From an uncultured Chlorobiota bacterium (GTDB taxonomy: Bacteria; Bacteroidota; Bacteroidia; Bacteroidales; JAADGE01), in contig CAMZKQ010000028.1 in assembly GCA_947311265.1 (NCBI GenBank), forward strand, positions 1-6,066: a DNA stretch of 6,066 nucleotides. Direction: 5' to 3'. Positions 1 to 6,066 of the stretch are shown piece by piece. How positions within the stretch are numbered: the first letter of the stretch is position 1; each line of letters starts with the position of its first letter. Below the pieces are notes generated by a model. The model did no database searches. It had not been told where the DNA came from and worked only from the letters and a program-made list of their open reading frames with translations. The position numbers and the translations under genes were made by a program.

Positions 1-329
1 ATTAGTGTGCGAATATCCTCGACCGAGTTGTTGGAGGCGGCATCGAGTTCGTGTATGTTATAGGAGCGGTTTTCGGCAAATGCTTGGCAAGATTCGCACT
101 TGCCACAGGCTTCGTAGTTTTCAGAAATATCGCTACAGTTAATGGTTTTTGCAAAAATTCTGGCACTGGTTGTCTTCCCAACTCCACGTGGGCCGCAGAA
201 TAGATAGGCATGTGCTAGGTGATTATTTTTTATAGCATTTTTTAAGGTTGCAGCAATATTTTTTTGCCCTACGACCGAATCGAAAGTGTCGGGGCGGTAT
301 TTTCTTGCAGAGACTATAAAGTTTTCCAT
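1..329 (-). CDS. dnaX: DNA polymerase III subunit gamma/tau, N-terminal part (cut by window edge)
   Basis: This is the clamp-loader ATPase subunit of the replicative DNA polymerase III holoenzyme, which uses ATP to open and load the sliding clamp. Translating the minus strand from the ATG at 329-327 gives 109 uninterrupted codons that run off the window at base 1. The product begins MENFIVSARKYRPDTFDSVV, the classic DnaX opening. A Walker A loop, GPRGVGKTT, lies at residues 46-54. The zinc-module cysteines are C65, C75, C78 and C81 (the last three as CGKCESC), and the conserved LDAASNNSVEDIR block follows at 95-107. Walker B, the SRC arginine finger and the tau domains lie outside the window, so a possible gamma/tau frameshift site cannot be examined. 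The gene sits 14 bp after the plsC stop and is probably co-transcribed with it. Identification is secure; only completeness is unknown. Confidence 0.96.
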   Translation of the reverse strand, partial: MENFIVSARKYRPDTFDSVVGQKNIAATLKNAIKNNHLAHAYLFCGPRGVGKTTSARIFAKTINCSDISENYEACGKCESCQAFAENRSYNIHELDAASNNSVEDIRTL

Positions 330-343
330 TTGCTGATATTTTT

Positions 344-1066
344 CTAATTATATTCTATTAAGTGCTTTACTTTTTGGTAAGCCATTTCGTTTAACTCATT
401 GGCATTGTGTTTTTTAAGCTGTTCTGTGGTGAGTACTTTGCCAAATTTTACTTTTAAAACTGTGGGCTGAAAAAGAAGGCGGTTATTGGGGTGTAGTGTC
501 CACATGCCTGAAATACCTATGGGTACAATGGGGGCTTCTGCTCTTTGTGCCATTAAAAATGGTAGTTTTTTAAAGGGCTGTATTTTGCCGTTTTTTGTGC
601 GTGTACCTTCTGGGAAAACCATAATTGAGCGTCCTTTTTCTTTAATCCTGTCTTCGGCTATTTTAAAACTTTTTAGCGATTCTCTTACATTATTTCTATT
701 AATAGGAATTTGCTGGTAGGCTTTTATTACGTGCTTATAAAGCGGCCATTTAAAGTGGCTTTCGGCTTCTATGGCATTAACGTAACCTGGTAAAAATGCG
801 GCCATCAGTGGCACATCGAATATGCTTACATGGTTGGTCACAAAAACAAAATTTTTGTTTTTGGGTAGTGGTTCTTCGTATTCTACTTTTACTCGAATAA
901 AAAGGAATACAAATATTAGTCGCATTTGAAACCGTAAAATATCAAAGGCGGTTTCCCACTTTAATAGTTTAAATAATAGGATACTTAATAGTGCTGTAAA
1001 AATAAAGTACGGCACAAGTACTAAAAGCACGTAAAAGGAATAGATATAGCAGGCTATTTTTTTCAT
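344..1066 (-). CDS. plsC: 1-acyl-sn-glycerol-3-phosphate acyltransferase (PlsC/LPLAT family)
   Basis: This 240-residue membrane-bound acyltransferase is predicted to add the second acyl chain to lysophosphatidic acid, giving phosphatidic acid for phospholipid synthesis. All four LPLAT blocks are visible: NHVSIFD at 78-84 (catalytic H79 and D84, the HX4D motif), IPINRNN at 120-126, FPEGTR at 151-156 (glycerophosphate binding), and VPIGISG at 181-187. A hydrophobic N-terminal segment at about 10-35 and another at about 49-58 suggest inner-membrane anchoring with the active site at the cytoplasmic face. Length is typical for bacterial PlsC. The start ATG at 1066-1064 lies 6 bp after the upstream DUF4831-like gene, and the TAG stop at 346-344 is 14 bp before dnaX, so the three genes look like one operon. 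No Shine-Dalgarno is evident, as is usual in Bacteroidota. Because related acyltransferases act on other lysolipids (for example ornithine lipids), the exact acceptor is inferred from family membership. Confidence 0.92.
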   Translation of the reverse strand: MKKIACYIYSFYVLLVLVPYFIFTALLSILLFKLLKWETAFDILRFQMRLIFVFLFIRVKVEYEEPLPKNKNFVFVTNHVSIFDVPLMAAFLPGYVNAIEAESHFKWPLYKHVIKAYQQIPINRNNVRESLKSFKIAEDRIKEKGRSIMVFPEGTRTKNGKIQPFKKLPFLMAQRAEAPIVPIGISGMWTLHPNNRLLFQPTVLKVKFGKVLTTEQLKKHNANELNEMAYQKVKHLIEYN

Positions 1067-1072
1067 TTTGAG

Positions 1073-2263
1073 CTAGTTGTTCTTTGTTGCAATTCTTTTT
1101 ATTGCTCCCAAGTAGGGATAAAATTCTATTTGAGTATCTTTATTTATTGCATTGGCTGGTAACTGTTTTAGCACGCCATACTGGGGGATAGTTAGCAGCT
1201 GTGTCGCAATTTTTTTGCTGTTGTACCAGATATAGAAATTTGCATTTTCGGGCAATCGGTAAAAAAGCCCATTAAATTTTACTTTTTTTTCTGTATTTAC
1301 AATGTTTGCCTTTTGTTGATAATTAGCCAATGCAGTAGTATTTCCTCTGCTTAGAATTTCTAGCTGTACGGCCTTTCCTAAACTACTATTTTTATTTTGA
1401 ATGCCATTTTTTTTAGAAAACTTAAATAAAACGACTCGTTTATGAAGCGAATTTTTCTCGGGAGTTAGCGAAAAGCTGTAACTTTTTGAATTTGTTGTTA
1501 CTTTCCCTGTGAAAAGGCTCATGTATTCGTCTTCGAGCTTATTAAGTTGCTCAATCATAATTTTTAAAGCCTCTCCGTTAGGAGCTTCATCGCCGTCGCT
1601 TTCACCTTTAATTAGGGCATTTCTATCATCTCGCAAGAGGAAAATTTGGTCGGCCAACTCTTGTGCTTGCCGCTCTGTGCTTTTATTAACCATCTGTTTG
1701 CGTACTATAGGGACCTTTACATAAATCGAATCTTGAAACACCTCCTTATATAAGGTGTCGTACAAAGTTTCAAGCTGTGGCTTTAGCGAGTAGTCCGAAT
1801 AGCGTAACTTGAAATTTTGCTCACTCCTATTTGGGTTAGATATATTTGTTCCCAAATTTTGTTTTATACTAAAATTACTTAAATTAACCCCTGCAATAAA
1901 CCCCTCCTTGGTTAAATTTAGTTGCTGAATAGCGGTGTGTTTTTTTGAATAAATTGCATAAATACAAGAGGTATCTAAAACAGGGGAGGTTGAAAAAGAG
2001 ATATTTGAGATTTTGTATTCTGACTCATCTTTAAGAATGGCATCGGTAATACCAAGGTATTTTTTTGCATAAGCTGCAAAAGGGGCTTTATGCTTAGATA
2101 TTTTACTAATCTCTACCTTAATATGAACCACCGACTTAGGCAAGGCATAAATAATGGCTTGCTTATTGTAATCAAAAGTATTAATATTCATCGTCTTGTA
2201 ACTTACTGTAGAACAAGAAGATAGCAGGATAACAAAAAGGGCAAGACTGGTTTTTATTTTCAT
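1073..2263 (-). CDS. DUF4831-like lipoprotein of unknown function
   Basis: This 396-residue protein begins with a lipoprotein signal (MKIKTSLALFVILLSSC), with the lipobox LSSC and the lipidated cysteine at C17, so it should be anchored in the envelope facing the periplasm or beyond. I recognise the Bacteroidota DUF4831 pattern from memory of the family: a YALPKSVVHIKVEI strand at about 39-52, PFAAYAKKYLGI at 61-72, and a helical segment at about 195-251. That segment runs from ERQAQELADQIFLLRDDR through GEALKIMIEQLNKLEDEY to a LFTGK motif at 250-254. The C-terminal third is beta-rich. No catalytic motif is visible and the function is unknown. The start ATG (2263-2261) follows an A/T-rich leader. 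It is the first gene of the leftward block, 6 bp from plsC. The DUF assignment is recognition rather than a search result; the lipoprotein call is directly visible. Confidence 0.85.
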   Translation of the reverse strand: MKIKTSLALFVILLSSCSTVSYKTMNINTFDYNKQAIIYALPKSVVHIKVEISKISKHKAPFAAYAKKYLGITDAILKDESEYKISNISFSTSPVLDTSCIYAIYSKKHTAIQQLNLTKEGFIAGVNLSNFSIKQNLGTNISNPNRSEQNFKLRYSDYSLKPQLETLYDTLYKEVFQDSIYVKVPIVRKQMVNKSTERQAQELADQIFLLRDDRNALIKGESDGDEAPNGEALKIMIEQLNKLEDEYMSLFTGKVTTNSKSYSFSLTPEKNSLHKRVVLFKFSKKNGIQNKNSSLGKAVQLEILSRGNTTALANYQQKANIVNTEKKVKFNGLFYRLPENANFYIWYNSKKIATQLLTIPQYGVLKQLPANAINKDTQIEFYPYLGAIKRIATKNN

Positions 2264-2328
2264 GAAAATAGAATACTAACCCGAATAATTCAGGAATTTA
2301 TAATTAGTTCGGTCAATTTGTCGGACAT

Positions 2329-2336
2329 CAAACGTA
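2329..2336 (-). promoter_or_regulatory. Possible -7 element for the DUF4831-plsC-dnaX operon
   Basis: On the minus strand this reads TACGTTTG, matching the Bacteroidota -7 consensus TAnnTTTG. It lies 65 bp before the ATG at 2263, a reasonable leader length. No TTG occurs at the expected 17-23 nt further upstream, so only half of the promoter is visible and an 8-mer match in AT-rich DNA can arise by chance. Confidence 0.3.
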
Positions 2337-2568
2337 TTAATTTTAGTCCGCTTTTTTTAGAGGTTTAATTTAAGCTCAATGAGCGAATACTAAAACACAA
2401 AAATAGAAATAGTTTATAATAAATTCAATTCTATAGGCCTATTTTTATAATAGTTCTCAAAAAATATAGAAAAAACTGTAAGGTTTCATAAAAAAACAGT
2501 CTAAAAATACAGATTTAGAGTTTTAATCCCGATAAAATGAAATAAAATAATTAATAATGGCTAATAAA

Positions 2569-2599
2569 TTGGTATAAAAAACGTTTCTGAATATATTTG
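2569..2599 (+). promoter_or_regulatory. Bacteroidota-type promoter for the DsbD alpha-domain gene
   Basis: A TTG at 2569-2571 is followed after 20 nt by TATATTTG at 2592-2599, a full match to TAnnTTTG. This fits the known -33/-7 architecture of Bacteroidetes housekeeping promoters. Transcription would be expected to begin a few bases after 2599, giving a leader of roughly 40 nt before the ATG at 2646. The position also argues against starting translation at the in-frame TTG at 2597, because that codon would lie inside the -7 element and not be in the mRNA. Confidence 0.72.
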
Positions 2600-2645
2600 C
2601 GTTCTATTGTAACAAACCCATATTTATTCTTTAAACATTTCCAAA

Positions 2646-3100
2646 ATGAAAAAAAAATTCTTACTCTTTTTTCCGCAGTACTTTTTGTAGCCGTAGCACA
2701 CTCACAAGTAGTTGAACCAGTGCAACTTAAGTACCAAATAAAACGCCAAGGCGAAGACCATGCAGAGCTTATTATAAAAGCCAAAATTGATAAAGGCTGG
2801 CTCTTATACGGGCAAAACTTTGAAGATGGTGGACCCATAAAAATGAGCATTAAGTTTGAACCCAACAAAAATTACCTCATCATGGGTAAAGTAGCCGAAT
2901 ACCCTGAACCAACAAAAATCCACGATGAAATTTTTGATATTGATGTGCAATATTATACCGGCTGGGTAACTTTTATCCAAGATATACACCTGAATAAACT
3001 CGACACCCCTTTAAATATAAAAATGACCCTCGAAGGACAAGCATGTAGCGAAGAGTCCGGAGCTTGTGTTATGGTAAAAGGTAAATTTACTTTCGATTAG
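2646..3100 (+). CDS. Secreted stand-alone DsbD N-terminal (alpha) domain protein, frame broken at the start
   Basis: From about base 2657 onward this encodes a single periplasmic domain clearly homologous to residues 25-150 of the neighbouring DsbD. Shared blocks include IDKGW-LYGQ-FEDGGPIKM, DEIFDIDVQ and EGQAC. It keeps a cysteine pair, C134 and C141 of the reconstructed protein, spaced by six residues rather than DsbD's five, so it could carry a redox-active disulfide. The ATG at 2646 follows a typical A-rich leader but is out of frame: with the nine A's present it reads 14 codons to TAG at 2688. One extra A (2649-2657), or one extra T in 2667-2672, yields a 151-residue precursor with a convincing signal peptide, MKKKILTLFSAVLFVAVAHS. 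The only in-frame near-start, TTG 2597, lies in the promoter and would lack a proper signal peptide. Whether the gene is expressed as drawn is uncertain; the domain identity is firm. A terminator follows at 3121. Confidence 0.8.
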
Positions 3101-3120
3101 AATTAAAGTTTTAAAATTTG

Positions 3121-3153
3121 ACCTAGCAGCCCTATTAGTTGTTAGGTTTTTTT
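3121..3153 (+). terminator. Factor-independent terminator between the alpha-domain gene and dsbD
   Basis: ACCTAGCAG (3121-3129) pairs with TTGTTAGGT (3139-3147) over 9 bp, including two G-U pairs, around a 9-nt loop. The stem runs into seven T's at 3147-3153. It begins 20 bp after the stop of the alpha-domain gene. The stem is modest in GC, so partial read-through into dsbD is plausible. Confidence 0.72.
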
Positions 3154-3184
3154 ATTTCAAATATTTATAAGCAGAGCAAAAAGC

Positions 3185-5335
3185 ATGAAAAAAACAGCCG
3201 TAATTATTTTACTTTTAAGTTTGATTTTTGGTTTAAATCAGCAAGCCACAGCACAAATTGTTTATCCTGTAAAATGGAAATTTTATGTAAAAGTAAAAAA
3301 TGACTCAATTGCCGAACTCAAAGCCAGAGCCACTATCGACAAAGGGTGGCACCTTTACGGACAGTATTTTGAAGACGGAGGCCCTATTAAAATGGTATTC
3401 AAATTTAATGAGAGTACTGCTTATAAAAAAATTGGAAAAGTTAAAGAATTTCCAAAACCACACACCGAGAAAGATGAAATCTTTGATATAGATGTACAAT
3501 TTTTTGATAAAAAAGTTGTTTTTACACAAAAAATAAAAATCCTATCGAAAACAGATTTTACTGTTACTGGCAGCTTTGAAGGGCAAGCCTGTACCGATGA
3601 AGGCATGTGCGTAAAAGTGCCAGGACCTGGGCAAAAAAACGTAGATATGTCCTTCCTTGTAAAAGTAAAAAAAGAAACACCTACAGGCGATGGCTCTGAA
3701 ACTACTTCAACTACCGAAACCACACCACCACCTAGCAACAGTGTTAGCGAAACAACTGGCGACTCAACAGAAACTACCACGCCTACAGATACAGCAGTTA
3801 GCCCCACAAGTACTGTAGCCAAAACAACAAGTTCAAGCGATTTTTCTGCCGAGCCAGAAACCACAAACGAGTCCTTGTGGTGGCTATTCATAGTGGCATT
3901 TGGGGCAGGCTTGCTGGCCATTCTTACCCCCTGCGTTTTCCCAATGATACCAATGACAGTTACTTTTTTCTTGCACGATAAAGATGGCAAAGGGAAAATT
4001 AAAGCCCTATTTTTTGGTGCATCAATCATTTTTATATACGTGGTACTTGGTACTTTAGTCGCAGCAATATTTGGGCCTGCGGCCGCAAGTGTTATTGCTA
4101 CGCATTGGATTCCAAACCTAATATTCTTTGCCTTTTTTATCATTTTTGCCGCCTCATTTTTAGGCATGTTCGAGATAGTATTGCCCAACTGGATTGTTCA
4201 AAAATCGGACGAACAGGCAGATAAAGGCGGTTTTTTAGCTCCATTTTTTATGGCACTCACCTTGGCAGTAGTTTCCTTTTCTTGCACAGGCCCCATTGTA
4301 GGCTCACTGCTATTCAGCTCTGCCGATGGTAATTTCTTAGCCCCCGTTATCGGGATGTTTGGTTTTTCGCTTGCATTTGCCATTCCATTTACTCTTTTTG
4401 CATTCTTTCCTCAATGGCTAAAAGGCATGAAATCAGGAGGTTGGCTAAATTCAGTAAAAGTTGTTTTAGGCTTTGCCGAATTGGCTTTTGCATTCAAATT
4501 CCTAAGCACTGCCGACCTTACTTACCACTGGGGTATCCTAGATAGGGAAGTTTTCCTCGCTATATGGATTGTTATTTTTTCTCTACTCGGCTTTTATTTG
4601 TTAGGAAAGCTAAAATTAGCCCACGACAGCGATTTGCCGCACATAAAAGTACCACGTCTCATTATGGCAATTACCACTTTTGCCTTTGTCGTTTACATGA
4701 TACCAGGCATGTTTGGTGCACCACTTAAAGTATTGGGCGGTATTTTGCCCCCCGCTCCTACTCACGATTTTGATATCAATGCCATTGTGCGAAACAATAT
4801 AGATGCTGCCTCATTTTCGGGCAACTCGAGCAATGAAAAGAAAAGTGAACTTTGTTCAACCCCAAAATATGGCAATGTGCTACACATGCCACACGGCATA
4901 AAAGGCTATTTCGACTTAGACCAAGGCATGGCTTGTGCCAAAGAGCAAGGAAAACCTGTATTTCTGGACTTTACGGGGCATGGTTGCCAAAATTGCCGAA
5001 AAATGGAAGAGGGCGTTTGGTCCGACCCAGAAGTTCTAAAAATATTAAAAAATGACTATGTCGTAATCTCTCTTTATGTTGATGATAAATCAATAGAATT
5101 GCCTAAAAATGAATGGGTTACATCAACTTTTGATGGCGAAGTAAAAGATATGTATGGCACAAAATGGGCAGATTACCAAACCACCCGTTTTAAAATGAAT
5201 GCCCAGCCACAATATGTACTCTTAAATAATGAAAACGAGCTTATTGCAAAACCCCGAAAATATAATATGGACGTAAAAGCCTATGTTAAATTTCTGGAAG
5301 ATGGGCTTGAAGAATATAAAAAATCGAAGAGGTAA
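3185..5335 (+). CDS. dsbD: Thiol:disulfide interchange protein DsbD (three-domain)
   Basis: This 716-residue inner-membrane protein is predicted to relay electrons from cytoplasmic thioredoxin to periplasmic thiol proteins, such as disulfide isomerases and cytochrome c maturation factors. A signal peptide (about 1-24, ending ATAQ) precedes an alpha domain at about 25-158 with the redox pair C136/C142. A Ser/Thr/Pro/Glu-rich linker spans about 163-230. The membrane domain follows, with eight hydrophobic segments between about 231 and 510. It contains the family motif TPCVFPMIP (C250) and the second membrane cysteine in SFSCTGP (C367). The thioredoxin-like gamma domain at about 575-716 has DFTGHGCQNC with C601 and C604. 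All six expected redox cysteines are present; C557 and C584 are additional. The ATG at 3185 directly begins the signal peptide (MKKTAVIILLLSLIF). No clean promoter match is seen between the terminator and this start. The next gene begins 9 bp after the stop. Confidence 0.95.
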   Translation: MKKTAVIILLLSLIFGLNQQATAQIVYPVKWKFYVKVKNDSIAELKARATIDKGWHLYGQYFEDGGPIKMVFKFNESTAYKKIGKVKEFPKPHTEKDEIFDIDVQFFDKKVVFTQKIKILSKTDFTVTGSFEGQACTDEGMCVKVPGPGQKNVDMSFLVKVKKETPTGDGSETTSTTETTPPPSNSVSETTGDSTETTTPTDTAVSPTSTVAKTTSSSDFSAEPETTNESLWWLFIVAFGAGLLAILTPCVFPMIPMTVTFFLHDKDGKGKIKALFFGASIIFIYVVLGTLVAAIFGPAAASVIATHWIPNLIFFAFFIIFAASFLGMFEIVLPNWIVQKSDEQADKGGFLAPFFMALTLAVVSFSCTGPIVGSLLFSSADGNFLAPVIGMFGFSLAFAIPFTLFAFFPQWLKGMKSGGWLNSVKVVLGFAELAFAFKFLSTADLTYHWGILDREVFLAIWIVIFSLLGFYLLGKLKLAHDSDLPHIKVPRLIMAITTFAFVVYMIPGMFGAPLKVLGGILPPAPTHDFDINAIVRNNIDAASFSGNSSNEKKSELCSTPKYGNVLHMPHGIKGYFDLDQGMACAKEQGKPVFLDFTGHGCQNCRKMEEGVWSDPEVLKILKNDYVVISLYVDDKSIELPKNEWVTSTFDGEVKDMYGTKWADYQTTRFKMNAQPQYVLLNNENELIAKPRKYNMDVKAYVKFLEDGLEEYKKSKR

Positions 5336-5344
5336 AATAATAAC

Positions 5345-6066
5345 ATGAGAAAGTTTTTTTTTCTAATGATAATCATAACGGTAGGATTTTCAGCTTGTAA
5401 TGATGGCAAAGTAGAGTACCAAAAAATTATAGTTGATAAAAATATTGAGCCTGTTTTAAAAGAGATAAAGGGCTGGTATCCGACCCAACTGTTGTTAGGG
5501 TTGGCGACACCTTATATATGTACTATCTTGACTATAGGCTTTCCATTGATAAATCAGTTTTCAGTTTAGCAAAATCGATAGATGGGAGAAGCTGGGAGAA
5601 GCAAGATAGCCCCGTTTTTGAAGGCAACCCAGCCTCTTGGGACAAGCTCATTGAAACTCCTGAAATAGTAATCATTAAGAATGAATTTTATTTGTATTAC
5701 ATAGGTTATCCTGAATCTAACTTTGATAATGGTATTTACGAGTCTGAAATAGGTTTAGCAAAATCTAAAAATGGCTTTCTTTTTACTGCCCATGGCAGTA
5801 CACCTGTTATTGCAAGGGGTGGCAGAAAGGATAAAGATGGTATTACAAGTCCTGGGATTACCGAAAAAGATGGCAAATATTATATGATATATACTGGTTG
5901 GAAAAACATCACTTCCCTTTTCGGTTTTTTAGGACAAACGGGAGCTACCTCCAGCGATGGCATATCTTGGGAAAAAGAAAACAAAGCTATTTTTAAAGAG
6001 GTTAAGGAGTCTGATGCAGAAGTTGCCACAGAAGCAGATATTGTAAAGGGTACAGATGGCAAGTAC
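5345..6066 (+). CDS. Glycosidase-type beta-propeller lipoprotein (GH43/GH130-like), frameshifted and partial
   Basis: The ATG at 5345, 9 bp after dsbD, starts a lipoprotein signal (MRKFFFLMIIITVGFSAC, C18 lipidated). This frame continues plausibly to EPVLKEIKG and then degenerates, stopping at 5567-5569. The homologous continuation is in the -1 frame, open from 5449 to the window end: SDPTVVRVGDTLYMYYLDY, ETPEIVIIKNEFYLYYIGY, SPGITEKDGKYYMIYTGW. Repeated blade motifs are LAKSIDGRSWEK, LAKSKNGFLF and ATSSDGISWEK. The pattern is that of five-bladed propeller glycosidases (GH43, GH32 or GH130 relatives). Acidic residues in SDP, ETPE and TEAD are candidate catalytic positions, but the family and substrate cannot be fixed. 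Joined, 241 residues are visible and the C-terminus is missing. Apart from C18 the visible protein has no cysteine, so it is not an obvious DsbD client. Spacing suggests co-transcription with dsbD. The frame change is either an indel, a sequencing error or a -1 recoding event at 5467-5473. Confidence 0.72.
5467..5473 (+). other. Candidate -1 ribosomal slippery heptamer A AAG GGC
   Basis: The bases AAAGGGC fit X XXY YYZ, and the upstream frame reads them as ATA AAG GGC, exactly the phase required for tandem -1 slippage. After slipping, reading continues AAA GGG CTG GTA TCC GAC into the propeller frame. The upstream frame loses family resemblance right after this point and the downstream frame gains it. 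A weak 5-bp stem, CCAAC (5485-5489) with GTTGG (5500-5504), begins 11 nt downstream. A simple missing base in the A3 or G3 run explains the data equally well. Confidence 0.4.

Larger units (their letters stand above)
2264..2645. other. Divergent AT-rich intergenic region
   Basis: These 382 bp separate the leftward lipoprotein-plsC-dnaX block from the rightward DsbD block, so promoters for both must lie here or nearby. The right end holds a good Bacteroidota-type promoter (2569-2599). The left part has only a possible -7 element for the minus strand (2329-2336). A perfect 10-bp palindrome, ATAGGCCTAT, occurs at 2433-2442, and a smaller one, TGTCGGACA, at 2319-2327; either could be a regulator site, but nothing else supports that. 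I see no convincing small gene, RNA gene or repeat in the rest, which is mostly A/T tracts. Confidence 0.7.

Noticed and set aside
2..211. 69-codon minus-strand frame at the left edge
   Set aside because: It is another frame of the same strand as dnaX, whose motifs (Walker A, zinc cysteines) clearly mark the real frame.
486..719. 77-codon plus-strand frame opposite plsC
   Set aside because: Antisense to the catalytic blocks of plsC with no leader, promoter or homology.
2475..2500. Inverted repeat ACTGT/ACAGT followed by A-rich sequence, possible hairpin
   Set aside because: Only 5 bp with a 16-nt loop and no T tract; too weak in AT-rich DNA.
2597..2645. TTG at 2597 as the start of the DsbD alpha-domain protein
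   Set aside because: The codon overlaps the -7 promoter element and the resulting N-terminus adds charged and aromatic residues ahead of the signal peptide core.
2551..2868. 105-codon minus-strand frame across the promoter and alpha-domain gene
   Set aside because: Antisense to a conserved domain with no recognisable protein features.
3421..4188. 255-codon open frame on the minus strand opposite dsbD
   Set aside because: It lies wholly antisense to the conserved DsbD alpha domain, linker and first membrane helices, has no family resemblance, and its Val/Ser-rich stretch simply mirrors the repetitive linker.

Overview
The window looks like a chromosomal segment from a member of the Bacteroidota. 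The evidence is AT-rich DNA, A-rich translation starts mostly without Shine-Dalgarno sites, one good match to the Bacteroidota promoter (TTG, about 20 nt, TAnnTTTG), a DUF4831-type lipoprotein, and a full-length DsbD preceded by a free-standing copy of its N-terminal domain. The order or family cannot be fixed from the sequence alone.

Layout: Two gene blocks diverge from an AT-rich gap at 2264-2645. The minus-strand block runs leftwards: a DUF4831-like outer lipoprotein (2263-1073), a PlsC-type 1-acylglycerol-3-phosphate acyltransferase (1066-344), and the first 109 codons of dnaX, the DNA polymerase III gamma/tau subunit (329-1, cut by the window edge). Gaps of 6 and 14 bp make this a probable operon mixing envelope or lipid functions with replication.

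The plus-strand block starts from a promoter at 2569-2599. It encodes a small secreted DsbD alpha-domain protein (2646-3100), a factor-independent terminator (3121-3153), a complete 716-residue DsbD thiol:disulfide interchange protein (3185-5335), and, 9 bp later, the start of a lipoprotein with a glycosidase-type beta-propeller (5345 to the window end). DsbD moves reducing power from cytoplasmic thioredoxin across the inner membrane to periplasmic proteins. The small protein has the same alpha fold signature and its own cysteine pair, so it may be an extra acceptor or shuttle.

The main oddity is that both genes flanking intact dsbD are out of frame by one missing base. In the alpha-domain gene the only good ATG is followed by nine A's, where ten would give a perfect signal peptide. 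In the propeller lipoprotein the lipoprotein N-terminus and the propeller lie in different frames, and they meet exactly at a correctly phased -1 slippery heptamer, A AAG GGC (5467-5473). Homopolymer sequencing error, real mutation, polymerase slippage or phase variation, and programmed ribosomal frameshifting all remain possible. No mobile element, CRISPR array, tRNA or rRNA was seen.
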